Shown piece by piece: positions 8,890 to 17,689 of a stretch of 37,885 nt of DNA. Below the pieces are notes generated by a model. That model was not told the DNA's origin. It worked only from the letters and a program-made list of their open reading frames with translations, and made no database searches. The stretch is taken from positions 1 to 37,885 of the forward strand of contig LNBX01000047.1 of the NCBI GenBank assembly GCA_001567275.1. Reading direction: 5' to 3'. A program made the translations under genes and the position numbers. The first letter of the stretch is position 1. Every line of letters begins with the position of its first letter. This DNA is from Bacteroidetes bacterium OLB10 (GTDB lineage: Bacteria; Bacteroidota; Bacteroidia; AKYH767-A; OLB10).

Positions 8890-10452
8890 TTATCTTACGT
8901 CATTTGTCAAAAATACGGCACACTTTGATGCCACATAATCGCCATCAATTGCGGCTGAGATAATTCCACCTGCATAACCTGCACCTTCGCCACATGGAAA
9001 CAAGCCTTCTGTTTGCACATGCATGGCATTGTCATTATTTCTTGGAATACGTACCGGTGATGAAGTGCGCGATTCTACTCCGGTGATGATTGCATCATTG
9101 GTGTGATATCCTTTTATTTTTCGACCAAAATTTATAAATGCATCAGCAAGACCTTTTGCAATAAACGAAGGAAGTACATCATGCAGATTGACAGAAGTAA
9201 CTCCGGGAATATAGGAGCATGCCGGCAGTGTAGAAGATGTTTTTCCCGCTACAAAATCAGCTATACGCTGTGCAGGTGCCTGCAGGTTTCCACCTCCTGC
9301 ATTAAATGCATTTCTTTCAACTTCCTCCTGAAACTTCAGAAATCTCAATTCTCCGAATGAAGTATATGCCTGTACATCCTCATCTGTTACACTAACAACA
9401 ATTCCCGAATTGGCAAACGGATTATTTCTTTTCGATGGACTCCAACCATTAACTACTACTTCGTCAATGCCTGTAGCGGCAGGAGCAATAATTCCTCCAG
9501 GACACATACAAAAGGAATAAATTCCTCTGTTATTATATTGATGTTTCAAACTGTAAGATGCCGGTGGCAGATAAGGGCTTCGTACCGACTGGTGATATTG
9601 TGCAGCATCAATCACACGCTGATCATGTTCTGCACGTACACCTAATGCAAATGGTTTACCTTCTATGGCAATACCTTTACGTTGCAACAGGTAAAAAATA
9701 TCTCTGGCAGAATGGCCGGTGGCAAGGATAAGTGCCCGCGATTGAATAATTGTTTCAGCATCATTAACTCCACGCACTGTTATACTTTTAAATTTACCAC
9801 CTGAACAGTTTATGTCCACCAGTTTTGTGTTAAATAATATTTCGCCACCGCACTCGAGTATCATCTGTCGCATGGCAGAAATTATTACGGGAAGTTTATT
9901 AGTGCCTATATGCGGATGAGCATCAATTGCAATATCTGGCGCAGCTCCAAACTCAATAAATGTGTTCAGCATTGCCTGTATGTCTCCCCGCTTATTGGAA
10001 CGTGTATATAATTTACCATCGCTGTAAGTGCCTGCACCTCCTTCGCCAAAACAATAATTGGATTCGGGATTGACTTTACCTTGCTTATTGATTGCAGCAA
10101 GGTCGCGTCTTCTGTTGCGCACATCCTTACCTCTTTCAATAATTACAGGCTTAAAACCACATTCTATCAAACGTATAGCAGCGAACAAACCCGCAGGGCC
10201 ACAACCTGCAATAAGTACAGGTTCAGCATTGGAAACATTCTGCCATTTTCGCTTTTGAAAAACTTCTTGTTCAGAAGAATCAGAGAACACTTCAATAAGC
10301 AATCGGATTTTTACATTACGTGAACGGGCATCTATGCTTCTCTTCAGAATACGAAAATGATAATTTCTCCCATAACGCGCAGAAACAGCTTTTCTGATGG
10401 ATTGCTCTCCGGAAGCTTCTTCAGGTGAAAGTGCAAGCTCAAACCGCTGCAT
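8890..10452 (-). CDS. FAD-dependent oxidoreductase (COG2509-type)
   Basis: A 520-residue flavoprotein of the uncharacterised dehydrogenase group COG2509. An N-terminal domain of about 70 residues precedes the dinucleotide-binding GCGPAGLFAAIRL motif (83-95) and the acidic-end strand PVIIERG. The family string NYCFGEGGAGTYSDGKLYTR follows near 132-151, and the C-terminal FAD contact is GLFPCGEGAGYAGGI. The natural substrate is unknown. It follows porT by 11 bases and appears to be the last gene of the rfaE1-ubiE-porT set. Whether it relates to quinone metabolism through ubiE is only a guess from position. Confidence 0.9.
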   Translation of the reverse strand: MQRFELALSPEEASGEQSIRKAVSARYGRNYHFRILKRSIDARSRNVKIRLLIEVFSDSSEQEVFQKRKWQNVSNAEPVLIAGCGPAGLFAAIRLIECGFKPVIIERGKDVRNRRRDLAAINKQGKVNPESNYCFGEGGAGTYSDGKLYTRSNKRGDIQAMLNTFIEFGAAPDIAIDAHPHIGTNKLPVIISAMRQMILECGGEILFNTKLVDINCSGGKFKSITVRGVNDAETIIQSRALILATGHSARDIFYLLQRKGIAIEGKPFALGVRAEHDQRVIDAAQYHQSVRSPYLPPASYSLKHQYNNRGIYSFCMCPGGIIAPAATGIDEVVVNGWSPSKRNNPFANSGIVVSVTDEDVQAYTSFGELRFLKFQEEVERNAFNAGGGNLQAPAQRIADFVAGKTSSTLPACSYIPGVTSVNLHDVLPSFIAKGLADAFINFGRKIKGYHTNDAIITGVESRTSSPVRIPRNNDNAMHVQTEGLFPCGEGAGYAGGIISAAIDGDYVASKCAVFLTNDVR

Positions 10453-10463
10453 TTAAAATCAGA

Positions 10464-11186
10464 TTATTCGAAAGTCAATGAAAGTGTAAACATCTTGGTG
10501 AACAATCCATCGAGTGATTGCGAATAAACAAGATTGTCTTTTACAAGCAGGTTGCGTACACCATGATACATTTTTATCTCAGGTGAAAATTTAAACATTG
10601 GCAAATAAAAATCACATCCCACTCCTATTTCATAGCCATAATCATTGCGCTGCAACTTTACGAACTCTTTGTCTTTTGCTTTTACTTTGGCCTGCGAAAC
10701 CATGTCAATGCTGTATTTAACTCCTCCCAGTACATACGCTCTGAAATTATTCAGCCTTGCTGATTTAAATTTTACATCGAGAGGAAATTCAACGAAGGTA
10801 CTTTCCACTTTTTTTGTCACAACATTCTCAAGCGGACGTCCGGGTTGAAAAGTGTAAATGAGATTACGTGATGCAAAAGCCAATCCCGGTAAAAAACGCA
10901 AATCAAAATGCTCACCCATTCGCATATTGGTAACTATCTGCAAATTGAAACCCGACATGCCTTTTGATTCAATGGTATAAAGTGAATCAATAAGGCTTAA
11001 TCCTGAAATACGGTCAATCACAAAATCTGTTTTGTTGATACCGAGAATAAACCCGAAGTGAAAGCGTTGCCTGTCGTATTTTGGAAGATTGAGTATTTTT
11101 TGTTTTTGGGCTTCGGCCACATGCACTACTGCAACAAACAATATTGCAGCAATCAATTTGAAAAAAACCTTTCTACGACCTGTCAT
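10464..11186 (-). CDS. porT: PorT-family outer-membrane protein, type IX secretion
   Basis: A 240-residue outer-membrane beta-barrel protein. A signal peptide of about 26 residues (ending VAEA, then QKQ) is followed by alternating hydrophobic strands. The start of the barrel reads FHFGFILGINKTDF and the final strand ends in aromatic SLTFE, usual for outer-membrane insertion. PorT is required for T9SS secretion and gliding in Bacteroidota. Its position directly after ubiE, with an ATGA overlap of four bases, is a recurrent arrangement in this phylum and supports the name over a generic OmpA-like barrel. The window itself encodes two T9SS cargos. Confidence 0.85.
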   Translation of the reverse strand: MTGRRKVFFKLIAAILFVAVVHVAEAQKQKILNLPKYDRQRFHFGFILGINKTDFVIDRISGLSLIDSLYTIESKGMSGFNLQIVTNMRMGEHFDLRFLPGLAFASRNLIYTFQPGRPLENVVTKKVESTFVEFPLDVKFKSARLNNFRAYVLGGVKYSIDMVSQAKVKAKDKEFVKLQRNDYGYEIGVGCDFYLPMFKFSPEIKMYHGVRNLLVKDNLVYSQSLDGLFTKMFTLSLTFE

Positions 11187-11899
11187 ACCGAAGCAATGTA
11201 TAAAGTAACCACACCAAATGTCAGTGGCATAATTTTAACTTTTGAATACCCAACGTGGAGCAAAACTTTTTCGAGTTCCCTTCCTGACGGAAAATTACGG
11301 ATAGATTCCGGAAGATAGTTGTAAGCATTATTATCACCTGAAAAAAATTTACCCCAGAAAGGCAATATGAAACGTGAATAGAAAGAATAAAATTGTTTTA
11401 CAGGAAATTTTTCCGGATGACTGAACTCAAGTATAAAAACAGCACCATTTTCGCGCACTACTCTTCTCATTTCTTTAAGCCCTGTTTCAAGATGCTGAAA
11501 ATTTCGAATACCAAATGCCACCATTGCCACATCAAACTTTGCATCATCAAAAGGCAAATTTTCACTGTCGGCTACCTGAAGTGAAATAATCTTATCAAGT
11601 TTTTTTTCAGCCACTTTTTGCCTACCTAACTCAAGCATTTTTTCTGATATATCAATTCCTGTAATTTGTTGAGGATTCAATCGTGCGGCTTCAATGGCAA
11701 GGTCTGCTGTGCCGGTTGCTACATCAAGAATGTTTGTATGTGCAACCTTACTTATCTCACGAATAGTTCTTTTACGCCACCTTTTGTCAATACCCAATGA
11801 AAGAAAATGATTTAAAAAATCATAACGGTGAGCAATGTTGTTAAACATGTCACGAACCTGTTCTTTCTTCGCTCCTTTATGCTCTGTTGATACTTCCAT
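11183..11899 (-). CDS. ubiE: Demethylmenaquinone methyltransferase
   Basis: SAM-dependent C-methyltransferase (UbiE/MenG) that converts demethylmenaquinone to menaquinone, and in some bacteria also acts in ubiquinone synthesis. The 238-residue protein has the family's YDFLNHFLSLGIDKRWRK region (27-44), SAM motif I ILDVATGTADLA (57-68), ITGIDISEKML, and the C-terminal ESIRNFPSG plus GYSKVKIMPLTFGVVTLYIA signature. Menaquinone is the expected quinone in this phylum, so menG would be an equally good symbol. It starts three bases after the rfaE1 stop and overlaps porT by four bases, which indicates one operon. Confidence 0.95.
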   Translation of the reverse strand: MEVSTEHKGAKKEQVRDMFNNIAHRYDFLNHFLSLGIDKRWRKRTIREISKVAHTNILDVATGTADLAIEAARLNPQQITGIDISEKMLELGRQKVAEKKLDKIISLQVADSENLPFDDAKFDVAMVAFGIRNFQHLETGLKEMRRVVRENGAVFILEFSHPEKFPVKQFYSFYSRFILPFWGKFFSGDNNAYNYLPESIRNFPSGRELEKVLLHVGYSKVKIMPLTFGVVTLYIASV

Positions 11900-11902
11900 T
11901 TT

Positions 11903-12901
11903 TTATTTGGCAGAAAGTCTTTTTACCTCATCCAACAACAGTTTTCTTTCAATAGGCACTACTCCTACTTTTTCGCAAACCAATCCTCCGGCAAGGTTGC
12001 TAATTGCTGCAATTTCTTTTAATGACATTCCTGAAGCCAAAGCCAGCGAAGCTACGCTGATCACTGTGTCGCCAGCTCCGCTTACATCGCTGATGTTGCG
12101 TAAATGCGCAGGTATAATTCCGGCATCTTTTTTAGAAAAATAATACACGCCTTTTTCTGAAAGTGTAATCAGCAATGATTTTATTTTTTGTTTAGATGCA
12201 AAATCCGAAGCAACTTTTGTCAGTGCTTTCTCCGAAGGGTTTTCCAAATCTGTTTTCAAACCTTCACGCAGTTCTTTCAGATTAGGTTTGAATAATGTTA
12301 CGTTACTGTAATGAAAAAAATTATTTTTCTTGGGGTCAACTGTTGTTGGAATACCATGTTTATCTGCTTCGGCAACTATAGCTTCAATAACTGTTTTATT
12401 AAGAACACCTTTGTCGTAATCTTCAAAAATTACCACAGATGGTTTCTTACTTCGGATAAGTTGTGCTGCTTTCTTGATCAGCAAATTACTGTCAGTTTGT
12501 GACAATGGGTTTACCACTTCTGAATCAACACGCATCAACTGATGATTATTACCAATCACTCTTGTTTTGATAGTGGTTGTACGTTTAGTGGAAGTTATAA
12601 TTCCATCATCAGACATACCGCCATCAGTAATCAGTTTTTTAAACTCAGCTCCTGCACTGTCTTTTCCGATAACAGAACAAATGTAGGGTACTGCACCCAG
12701 CGAATAAATATTTACGGCAACATTGGCGGCACCTCCCGGCCTGCTCTCGCGCTTTTCAACTGCCACTACAGGTACAGGTGCTTCAGGCGAAATACGATCT
12801 ACTTTTCCCCATAAATAGGCATCAACCATTACATCGCCTATTACCAAAGCCCGCATTCCTTTTACCTGCTTCAGAAAATATTCGGTTTTTTCTACATTCA
12901 C
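11903..12901 (-). CDS. rfaE1: D-glycero-beta-D-manno-heptose-7-phosphate kinase (RfaE1/HldA type)
   Basis: A PfkB-family sugar kinase phosphorylating heptose 7-phosphate at C1 for ADP-heptose synthesis and LPS core. It shows LVIGDVMVDAYLWG near the N-terminus, RPGGAANVAVN, and the C-terminal PfkB signature DVSGAGDTVIS with the catalytic aspartate. It is the kinase alone; the nucleotidyltransferase half of fused HldE is absent, so a separate enzyme is expected elsewhere. I prefer the GTG start at 12901 (332 residues) to the upstream TTG at 12922. That TTG forms the end of a TATTTTTG -7 element and would lie outside the transcript. It heads the operon with ubiE, porT and the flavoprotein. Confidence 0.88.
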   Translation of the reverse strand: MNVEKTEYFLKQVKGMRALVIGDVMVDAYLWGKVDRISPEAPVPVVAVEKRESRPGGAANVAVNIYSLGAVPYICSVIGKDSAGAEFKKLITDGGMSDDGIITSTKRTTTIKTRVIGNNHQLMRVDSEVVNPLSQTDSNLLIKKAAQLIRSKKPSVVIFEDYDKGVLNKTVIEAIVAEADKHGIPTTVDPKKNNFFHYSNVTLFKPNLKELREGLKTDLENPSEKALTKVASDFASKQKIKSLLITLSEKGVYYFSKKDAGIIPAHLRNISDVSGAGDTVISVASLALASGMSLKEIAAISNLAGGLVCEKVGVVPIERKLLLDEVKRLSAK

Positions 12902-12919
12902 CTTTCTTGAATTGAGCCG

Positions 12920-12927
12920 CAAAAATA
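12920..12927 (-). promoter_or_regulatory. Bacteroidota -7 element (TATTTTTG) of the rfaE1-ubiE-porT operon
   Basis: On the minus strand 12920-12927 reads TATTTTTG. It is 18 bases from the GTG start at 12901, the same spacing as at tyrS, and it decides the start-codon choice. Confidence 0.6.
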
Positions 12928-13044
12928 GGTAATGTACATTACTTTTCCTGATAAAGATTTCAGACTGAGGTTTATGGCTTAAAACACTGATTTGGGCTTC
13001 ATTTCATCTGTCAGCGCAACCCATACATTTTTCATTTTAAGTAA

Positions 13045-13081
13045 TAAAAAAACCGGCATCTCATTGAAGAAAGTACCGGCT
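13045..13081 (-). terminator. Probable minus-strand terminator of the 80-residue gene
   Basis: Read on the minus strand, AGCCGGTA (13081-13074) can pair with TGCCGGTT (13058-13051) over eight positions, two of them G-U, and a run of eight T follows at once. On the plus strand the same bases would mismatch, so this is a strand-specific signal downstream of the small minus-strand gene. Confidence 0.5.
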
Positions 13082-13106
13082 GTGCCAACATCAAAAAAAA
13101 ATTTTC

Positions 13107-13349
13107 TTATCGCACTTTAACGGGAATAAACTCCATATCAATCTGAAGAATTTCAATATCATTTGAAGTTACAGGTGCTGACCGTTCTACCAGCAACACA
13201 CATCCGTTTATCACCTGCAGATTTCTATATTTATTGCCATCACGCGTAATCAGTTTTACCCTGTGGTATTCAGGATTATTGATGTTTTTAAATGCATGAT
13301 AGAGGTAATTCAAAAACCTTTCTGGAATTATTACTTGCTTGTAGCTCAT
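13107..13349 (-). CDS. Hypothetical protein, 80 residues
   Basis: I do not recognise this gene. It encodes a soluble, mildly basic 80-residue protein without signal peptide or membrane segment: an N-terminal helix-like stretch (RFLNYLYHAFKNI) is followed by alternating beta-like strands (VKLITRDG, VINGCVLLVE, IEILQIDMEFIPVKV). It stands alone between rfaE1 and tyrS, transcribed away from tyrS. It is followed by a plausible terminator on its own strand, which is the main reason to believe it. The ATG at 13349 has no obvious ribosome-binding site, as is common in this phylum. It could still be a chance reading frame, but the amphipathic pattern argues against that. Confidence 0.6.
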   Translation of the reverse strand: MSYKQVIIPERFLNYLYHAFKNINNPEYHRVKLITRDGNKYRNLQVINGCVLLVERSAPVTSNDIEILQIDMEFIPVKVR

Positions 13350-13430
13350 TTTAACAGATATTTTAAAGCATTATTTACGATGACAGGAGAGTAAGGTTAC
13401 ACTTTTTTCATGCCTGTGGGCTTCTATCCT

Positions 13431-13438
13431 TATATTTG
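13431..13438 (+). promoter_or_regulatory. Bacteroidota -7 element (TATATTTG) of tyrS
   Basis: TATATTTG fits TAnnTTTG and ends 18 bases before the ATG at 13457. It includes the TTG at 13436 that could be mistaken for the start codon. No convincing -33 element. Confidence 0.65.
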
Positions 13439-13456
13439 CCGCTCAGTTTTTTTAGT

Positions 13457-14737
13457 ATGAATTTTATTGATGAGTTGAAATGGCGCGGTATGTTGCATGA
13501 TGCCATGCCCGGAACAGAAGATTTGCTATCTAAAGAAAAAGTTACAGGATATATCGGTTTCGACCCTACTGCTGATTCTTTGGGAGTTGGAAATATGGTT
13601 CAGATTATGACCTTGCTGCATTTTCAGCGGGCCGGACACAAACCAATTGCTCTTGTGGGAGGTGCTACCGGTATGGTGGGCGACCCATCAGGAAAATCGC
13701 TGGAGCGCAATTTAATTGACGAAGAAACTTTAAACCGTAATCTCAACTGCCAGCGCAAACAACTTGAAAAATTTCTTGATTTCAATTGTGGCGAAAACAG
13801 CGCTGAAATTGTAAACAATTACGATTGGTTTAAAGGATTAGGATTTTTGGAATTTATTCGTGATGTAGGAAAACATATTACGGTAAATTATATGTTGGCG
13901 AAAGATTCTGTAAAAAACCGACTCGAAAACGGCATGTCGTTTATGGAATTCAGCTATCAGCTTATTCAGGGATACGACTTTTTTTATCTGTGGCAAAACA
14001 GAGGAGTAAAACTTCAGATGGGCGGTTCTGACCAATGGGGAAATATCGTTACAGGAACAGAGTTGATTCGCAGAAAAGCCAATGGTGAAGCATTTGCTCT
14101 TACCACTCCACTGATTAAAAAAGCTGATGGTACCAAATTCGGAAAATCAGAAAGCGGCAATGTATGGCTCGACAGAAATAAAACATCACCTTACAGCTTT
14201 TATCAGTTTTGGCTCAATGCAAGTGATGAAGATGTAAAGACCTATATCCGCATCTTCTCACTGAAAGATCAGGCAACGATAGAAGCACTGGAGGCTGAAC
14301 ATATTCAGTCGCCACATTTAAGATTGATGCAGAAAGAACTTGCAAAAGAAATTACCATACGCGTACATTCAGAAGCCGATTATCAGAAAGCAGTGGAAAT
14401 TACAGAAGTATTTTTCAACGGTGGTGCTGATGATTTACAAAAACTTTCTGCCGGTGATTTGGGTGATGTGTTTAACGGATTAGGTAAAAACGCATTCACT
14501 GTTTCGCTTTCCAAATTAAAAGATGGCATTGGTATTCTTGATTTGCTCGCTGCCGAAACTTCAGTGTTTGCAAGCAAAGGCGAAGCACGTAAAATGATTT
14601 CCGCAAACGGAACTTCACTGAACAAAGAAAAATTTTCAGATCCTGCACAAATCATTAACACTGCAAATCTTCTGGCAGAAAAATATATCCTGTTTCAAAA
14701 GGGTAAGAAGAATTTTTTCCTGTTAAAAGCTGAATAA
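13457..14737 (+). CDS. tyrS: Tyrosyl-tRNA synthetase
   Basis: Charges tRNA-Tyr with tyrosine. The protein from ATG 13457 is 426 residues and begins [14 protein letters not shown] as in Bacteroidota TyrRS. An upstream in-frame TTG at 13436 is rejected because it sits in the -7 promoter element. The class I catalytic domain shows [11 protein letters not shown] (36-46), [33 protein letters not shown] and the KMSKS-type loop KFGKS. The first motif is unusual: the classical HIGH is GVGN here, with glycine in place of the first histidine. The C-terminal part resembles the S4-like RNA-binding domain ([19 protein letters not shown]). It converges on gldA with a four-base gap. Confidence 0.96.
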   Translation: MNFIDELKWRGMLHDAMPGTEDLLSKEKVTGYIGFDPTADSLGVGNMVQIMTLLHFQRAGHKPIALVGGATGMVGDPSGKSLERNLIDEETLNRNLNCQRKQLEKFLDFNCGENSAEIVNNYDWFKGLGFLEFIRDVGKHITVNYMLAKDSVKNRLENGMSFMEFSYQLIQGYDFFYLWQNRGVKLQMGGSDQWGNIVTGTELIRRKANGEAFALTTPLIKKADGTKFGKSESGNVWLDRNKTSPYSFYQFWLNASDEDVKTYIRIFSLKDQATIEALEAEHIQSPHLRLMQKELAKEITIRVHSEADYQKAVEITEVFFNGGADDLQKLSAGDLGDVFNGLGKNAFTVSLSKLKDGIGILDLLAAETSVFASKGEARKMISANGTSLNKEKFSDPAQIINTANLLAEKYILFQKGKKNFFLLKAE

Positions 14738-14741
14738 ACCA

Positions 14742-15653
14742 TCAGGACTGAGTAAGCTGCTGAAAAACATCTTCCAGCCGGCTTTCTTCTTTCTGCATGC
14801 TTAACACAGTCATATTTTTTGTGACTGCCAGATTGAAAATATCTTTTCGCACATCTTCATCGCCCGAATAAGCAATTGTCCACTTATTGCCTCCACTGTG
14901 CTTTACGTCTGTTACATGTGGCAAATTTCTGAGTAATGAAGCATCCATTTGCCTGTCGAATTCTACCTGAATTATATGAGAAGGTTTAACCTTATGACGC
15001 AACATTCCTGTATCATCATCGGCAACAATTTTTCCTTTGTTGATGATGATAACACGGTCGCAAATGGCTTCCACTTCCTGCATAATGTGTGTAGAAAGAA
15101 TAACGGTTTTCTCTTTACCGATATGTCTGATAAGAGCACGTATTTCGGCTAATTGATTTGGGTCGAGACCGGAAGTCGGCTCATCAAGAATGAGCACTGC
15201 CGGATTATGAATCATTGCCTGTGCCAGACCCACACGCTGACGATAACCTTTTGAAAGTGCTCCTATTTTTTTCTTACTCTCAGGAGTGAGTCCCGTAATT
15301 TCAATCATTTCTTCCACACGTTTTGCAACATCCTTCTTCTTCAGATGTATTCCTCCAACAAACCCGAGATATTCGCGCACATACATATCAGGATAAAGCG
15401 GGTTGTGTTCAGGAAGATAGCCTACATTTTTTCTTACTTCAATAGATTGCGTAACGGTACTGTATCCGCATACTTTAACCACACCTTCACTCTCTGGAAT
15501 ATAACAGGAAATAATTTTCATCATGGTAGATTTTCCGGCTCCGTTAGGGCCCAGCAAGCCTACCACCTGCCCTGCATTAATGGTAAAACTTACGTTGTCG
15601 AGAGCACGCTGGCTGCCGTAAAGTTTGCTTACTTTTTCAACTTCAACTGACAT
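14742..15653 (-). CDS. gldA: GldA-like ABC transporter ATP-binding protein
   Basis: ATPase subunit of an ABC exporter, 303 residues. Walker A is GPNGAGKS (35-42), the signature motif is LSKGYRQR (133-140) and Walker B is LILDEP (154-159), followed by the H-loop ILSTHIM. The C-terminal extension after residue 220 is typical of the GldA/NatA group. In gliding Bacteroidota, GldA works with GldF and GldG; those partners are not in the window, so the gliding role is inferred. The start is ATG 15653. A longer frame to 15785 would run into the phosphorylase gene, and its extra 44 residues look non-coding. It lies 11 bases after the phosphorylase stop and is likely co-transcribed. Confidence 0.88.
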   Translation of the reverse strand: MSVEVEKVSKLYGSQRALDNVSFTINAGQVVGLLGPNGAGKSTMMKIISCYIPESEGVVKVCGYSTVTQSIEVRKNVGYLPEHNPLYPDMYVREYLGFVGGIHLKKKDVAKRVEEMIEITGLTPESKKKIGALSKGYRQRVGLAQAMIHNPAVLILDEPTSGLDPNQLAEIRALIRHIGKEKTVILSTHIMQEVEAICDRVIIINKGKIVADDDTGMLRHKVKPSHIIQVEFDRQMDASLLRNLPHVTDVKHSGGNKWTIAYSGDEDVRKDIFNLAVTKNMTVLSMQKEESRLEDVFQQLTQS

Positions 15654-15664
15654 GATAAAAACGA

Positions 15665-16543
15665 TTAAAGCTTTGCAGCTATACGGTCGAGTGTAATTTC
15701 TATTAAACGATGCATGTTCTCTTCGTAATGACTTGAAAACTGCTGTGAAATACGGTTGGCAACTATCAGATTTACGGCACAGCAATGGTGTCCGAGTAAC
15801 TTGGCAAGGCCATACATAGCTCCTGTTTCCATTTCAAAATTGGTGACTCTGTGTTTGCCATGCTGAAAGGTGTGAAGTTTATCAACCATATCGGTACGTG
15901 CAAGCTCATAACGCAACACCCTGCCCTGAGGTGCATAAAATCCTGAACACGATGCCGTAATTCCTTTAAACATACCTTCTGAAATGGCTTCTTCAAGTTT
16001 GGGTGAACAGCGAGTAAGATATGACTGAGGCAACACTCCCATGTTTGGGTAATGCTTTCTGAAACTTTCAATGATTTCTTTTTCCTCAGCAGTATTATCG
16101 TATTTGTAAAAATTTAATAATCCGTCAAGTCCTAATCCGAAAGTCGAAAACACGAAAGAATCCACAGGAATTTCAGCCTGTAATGCCCCTGAAGTGCCTA
16201 TTCGTATGAGATGCAGGGCTGTAAGTTTATCCTTCACTACCCTGTTTTGTAAATCAATATTTACAAGCGCATCCAGTTCATTATAGACTATATCAATATT
16301 ATCTGTTCCAATACCTGTTGAAAGCACTGTAATTCGTCTTCCTTTATAATATCCTGTATGTGTTACAAACTCTCGTTTCTGCTTTTTAACTTCAATACGG
16401 TCAAAAAATGAACTTACCTTACTTACCCTGTCAGGGTCGCCTACATTAATTACCACATCTGAAATATCTTCGGGTAAAAGATTCAGGTGATAAATACTAC
16501 CGTCTTTGTTGAGTATCAGTTCCGATTCGGGGATTTTATTCAT
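15665..16543 (-). CDS. Nucleoside phosphorylase (uridine phosphorylase-like)
   Basis: A PNP/UDP-family phosphorylase that splits nucleosides with phosphate to base plus ribose 1-phosphate, for salvage. The 292-residue protein shows VINVGDPDRV (31-40), TGIGTDNIDIVYNELDAL, the phosphate-site RIGTSGALQ, and the nucleoside-site NFEMETGAMYGLA with the glutamates that hold ribose. The NFEMET pattern and overall length favour uridine phosphorylase, but base specificity cannot be settled by eye, so I leave the symbol empty. It precedes gldA on the minus strand by 11 bases. Its upstream side faces the universal stress genes across a 249-base divergent spacer. Confidence 0.88.
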   Translation of the reverse strand: MNKIPESELILNKDGSIYHLNLLPEDISDVVINVGDPDRVSKVSSFFDRIEVKKQKREFVTHTGYYKGRRITVLSTGIGTDNIDIVYNELDALVNIDLQNRVVKDKLTALHLIRIGTSGALQAEIPVDSFVFSTFGLGLDGLLNFYKYDNTAEEKEIIESFRKHYPNMGVLPQSYLTRCSPKLEEAISEGMFKGITASCSGFYAPQGRVLRYELARTDMVDKLHTFQHGKHRVTNFEMETGAMYGLAKLLGHHCCAVNLIVANRISQQFSSHYEENMHRLIEITLDRIAAKL

Positions 16544-16792
16544 AATAAAAACAATAAATGAACGGCTAAAGTAAGGGATATTGTTTCAATTTGAAATGAA
16601 GGACTAAAATTCGTAGAAAGATAGCTACGATGGCCAATAAATGAATATAAAATCAGTAAATAAAAATGCTATAATTAAGCCACTTCAGTGATTTTAATCA
16701 ATAATTATTAAAATGTGATTTAGAACGCATTAATTGATAACTTTTTTCATTCCTTTGTTTTATATTTGCAATAGATTAAGCCACCTGAGGGT
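16544..16792. other. Divergent spacer with AT-rich inverted repeats
   Basis: Between the phosphorylase and the first stress gene are two small inverted repeats: TCGTAG/CTACGA (16611-16616 and 16625-16630) and ATTTTAA/TTAAAAT (16691-16697 and 16708-16714). Neither is followed by a T-run. They could be regulator sites for the stress-protein promoter at 16761, but in such AT-rich DNA the second could be chance. Confidence 0.3.
16761..16768 (+). promoter_or_regulatory. Bacteroidota -7 element (TATATTTG) of the universal stress operon
   Basis: TATATTTG ends 24 bases before the ATG at 16793; a purine-rich GAGG (16787-16790) sits just ahead of the start codon. Confidence 0.6.
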
Positions 16793-17677
16793 ATGAACCA
16801 AGAGAAGAAGATTATTATATCACCTATTGATTTTTCGGAACAATCACTTATTGCGTTAGAGCAATCTTATAACTTAGCACGACTTACAGGCAGTGATTTA
16901 AGGCTGTTATATGTCATAGATCAGGACTTTATAACACATCTGACCAATGCAATTTTTTCAAAAGAAAATTATGCTGATCAGGTAAGAAATGATATTGAAC
17001 GCAGACTTGATGAACTTGCTATAAAAATCAAAAAAGAAGAAGGAATTAACACATCCACTCATATCCGTACAGGTAAAATTTATGAAGAAATTGTAACTGA
17101 AGCTTACGACACGGATGCTACATTTATCGTAATGGGCACTCAGGGAGCAAGCACATTGCGAAAAAAGTTTTTAGGCTCAAATACTTCCAGAGTCATTCGT
17201 GAAGCTTTGTGTCCTGTTATCACGATTAAAGGGCATACACATTATAAAGGATGTAAAAATATTGCTCTGCCTTTAGACCTCACCAAAGAGACTCGAGAAA
17301 AAGTAAACTCCGCTATAGATTTTGCGAAACTTTTCGGTTCTACAATTCATGTATTCTCTGTATTAGAAACAAACGATGAATTCCATGTTAGCAAACTGGA
17401 ACGACAACTGCAACAGGTAAAATCATTTATTACCGATGCAGGTATTCATTGTACAGGTGAACTTATTGAAGAAACGGATGATGTGCCAATGTCTATTATT
17501 GCATATGCCGCAAAAAAAGATTGCGATCTCATTGTGATAATGACTCAAAATGAAACAAACTTTACAGATTTGTTTATCGGTACTGCTGCACAGGAAGTGA
17601 TTAATAATTCAGAAATACCCGTATTATGTATCAGACCAATGGTACGTAAGGATTTAACTCAATCAGTACTTTCATAA
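16793..17677 (+). CDS. Universal stress protein, tandem UspA domains (first copy)
   Basis: A 294-residue cytoplasmic protein made of two UspA domains (about 1-147 and 155-285). The first domain starts KIIISPIDFSEQS and ends with a complete ATP-binding loop of the G-x2-G-x9-G-S type (MGTQGAS...FLGSNTS), so it should bind ATP. In the second domain the equivalent loop reads MTQNETNF...IGTAAQ and lacks the first glycines, so nucleotide binding there is probably lost. Such proteins respond to starvation, oxygen or redox stress; the actual signal is not visible. The ATG follows GAGG closely. A second, similarly built gene follows 12 bases after the stop. Confidence 0.93.
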   Translation: MNQEKKIIISPIDFSEQSLIALEQSYNLARLTGSDLRLLYVIDQDFITHLTNAIFSKENYADQVRNDIERRLDELAIKIKKEEGINTSTHIRTGKIYEEIVTEAYDTDATFIVMGTQGASTLRKKFLGSNTSRVIREALCPVITIKGHTHYKGCKNIALPLDLTKETREKVNSAIDFAKLFGSTIHVFSVLETNDEFHVSKLERQLQQVKSFITDAGIHCTGELIEETDDVPMSIIAYAAKKDCDLIVIMTQNETNFTDLFIGTAAQEVINNSEIPVLCIRPMVRKDLTQSVLS

Positions 17678-17689
17678 CATCTTATTCCT

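Noticed and set aside
13436..13456. TTG start extending TyrS by seven residues
   Set aside because: The TTG is part of the TATATTTG -7 element, so it would not be transcribed; ATG 13457 begins the conserved N-terminus.
15654..15785. N-terminal extension of the GldA-like ATPase
   Set aside because: It overlaps the coding end of the phosphorylase in another frame, and ABC ATPases begin at the MSVEVEKVSKLYG position.
16544..16792. Possible tRNA or small RNA in the divergent spacer
   Set aside because: No cloverleaf or T-loop consensus; the repeats are too short and AT-rich.
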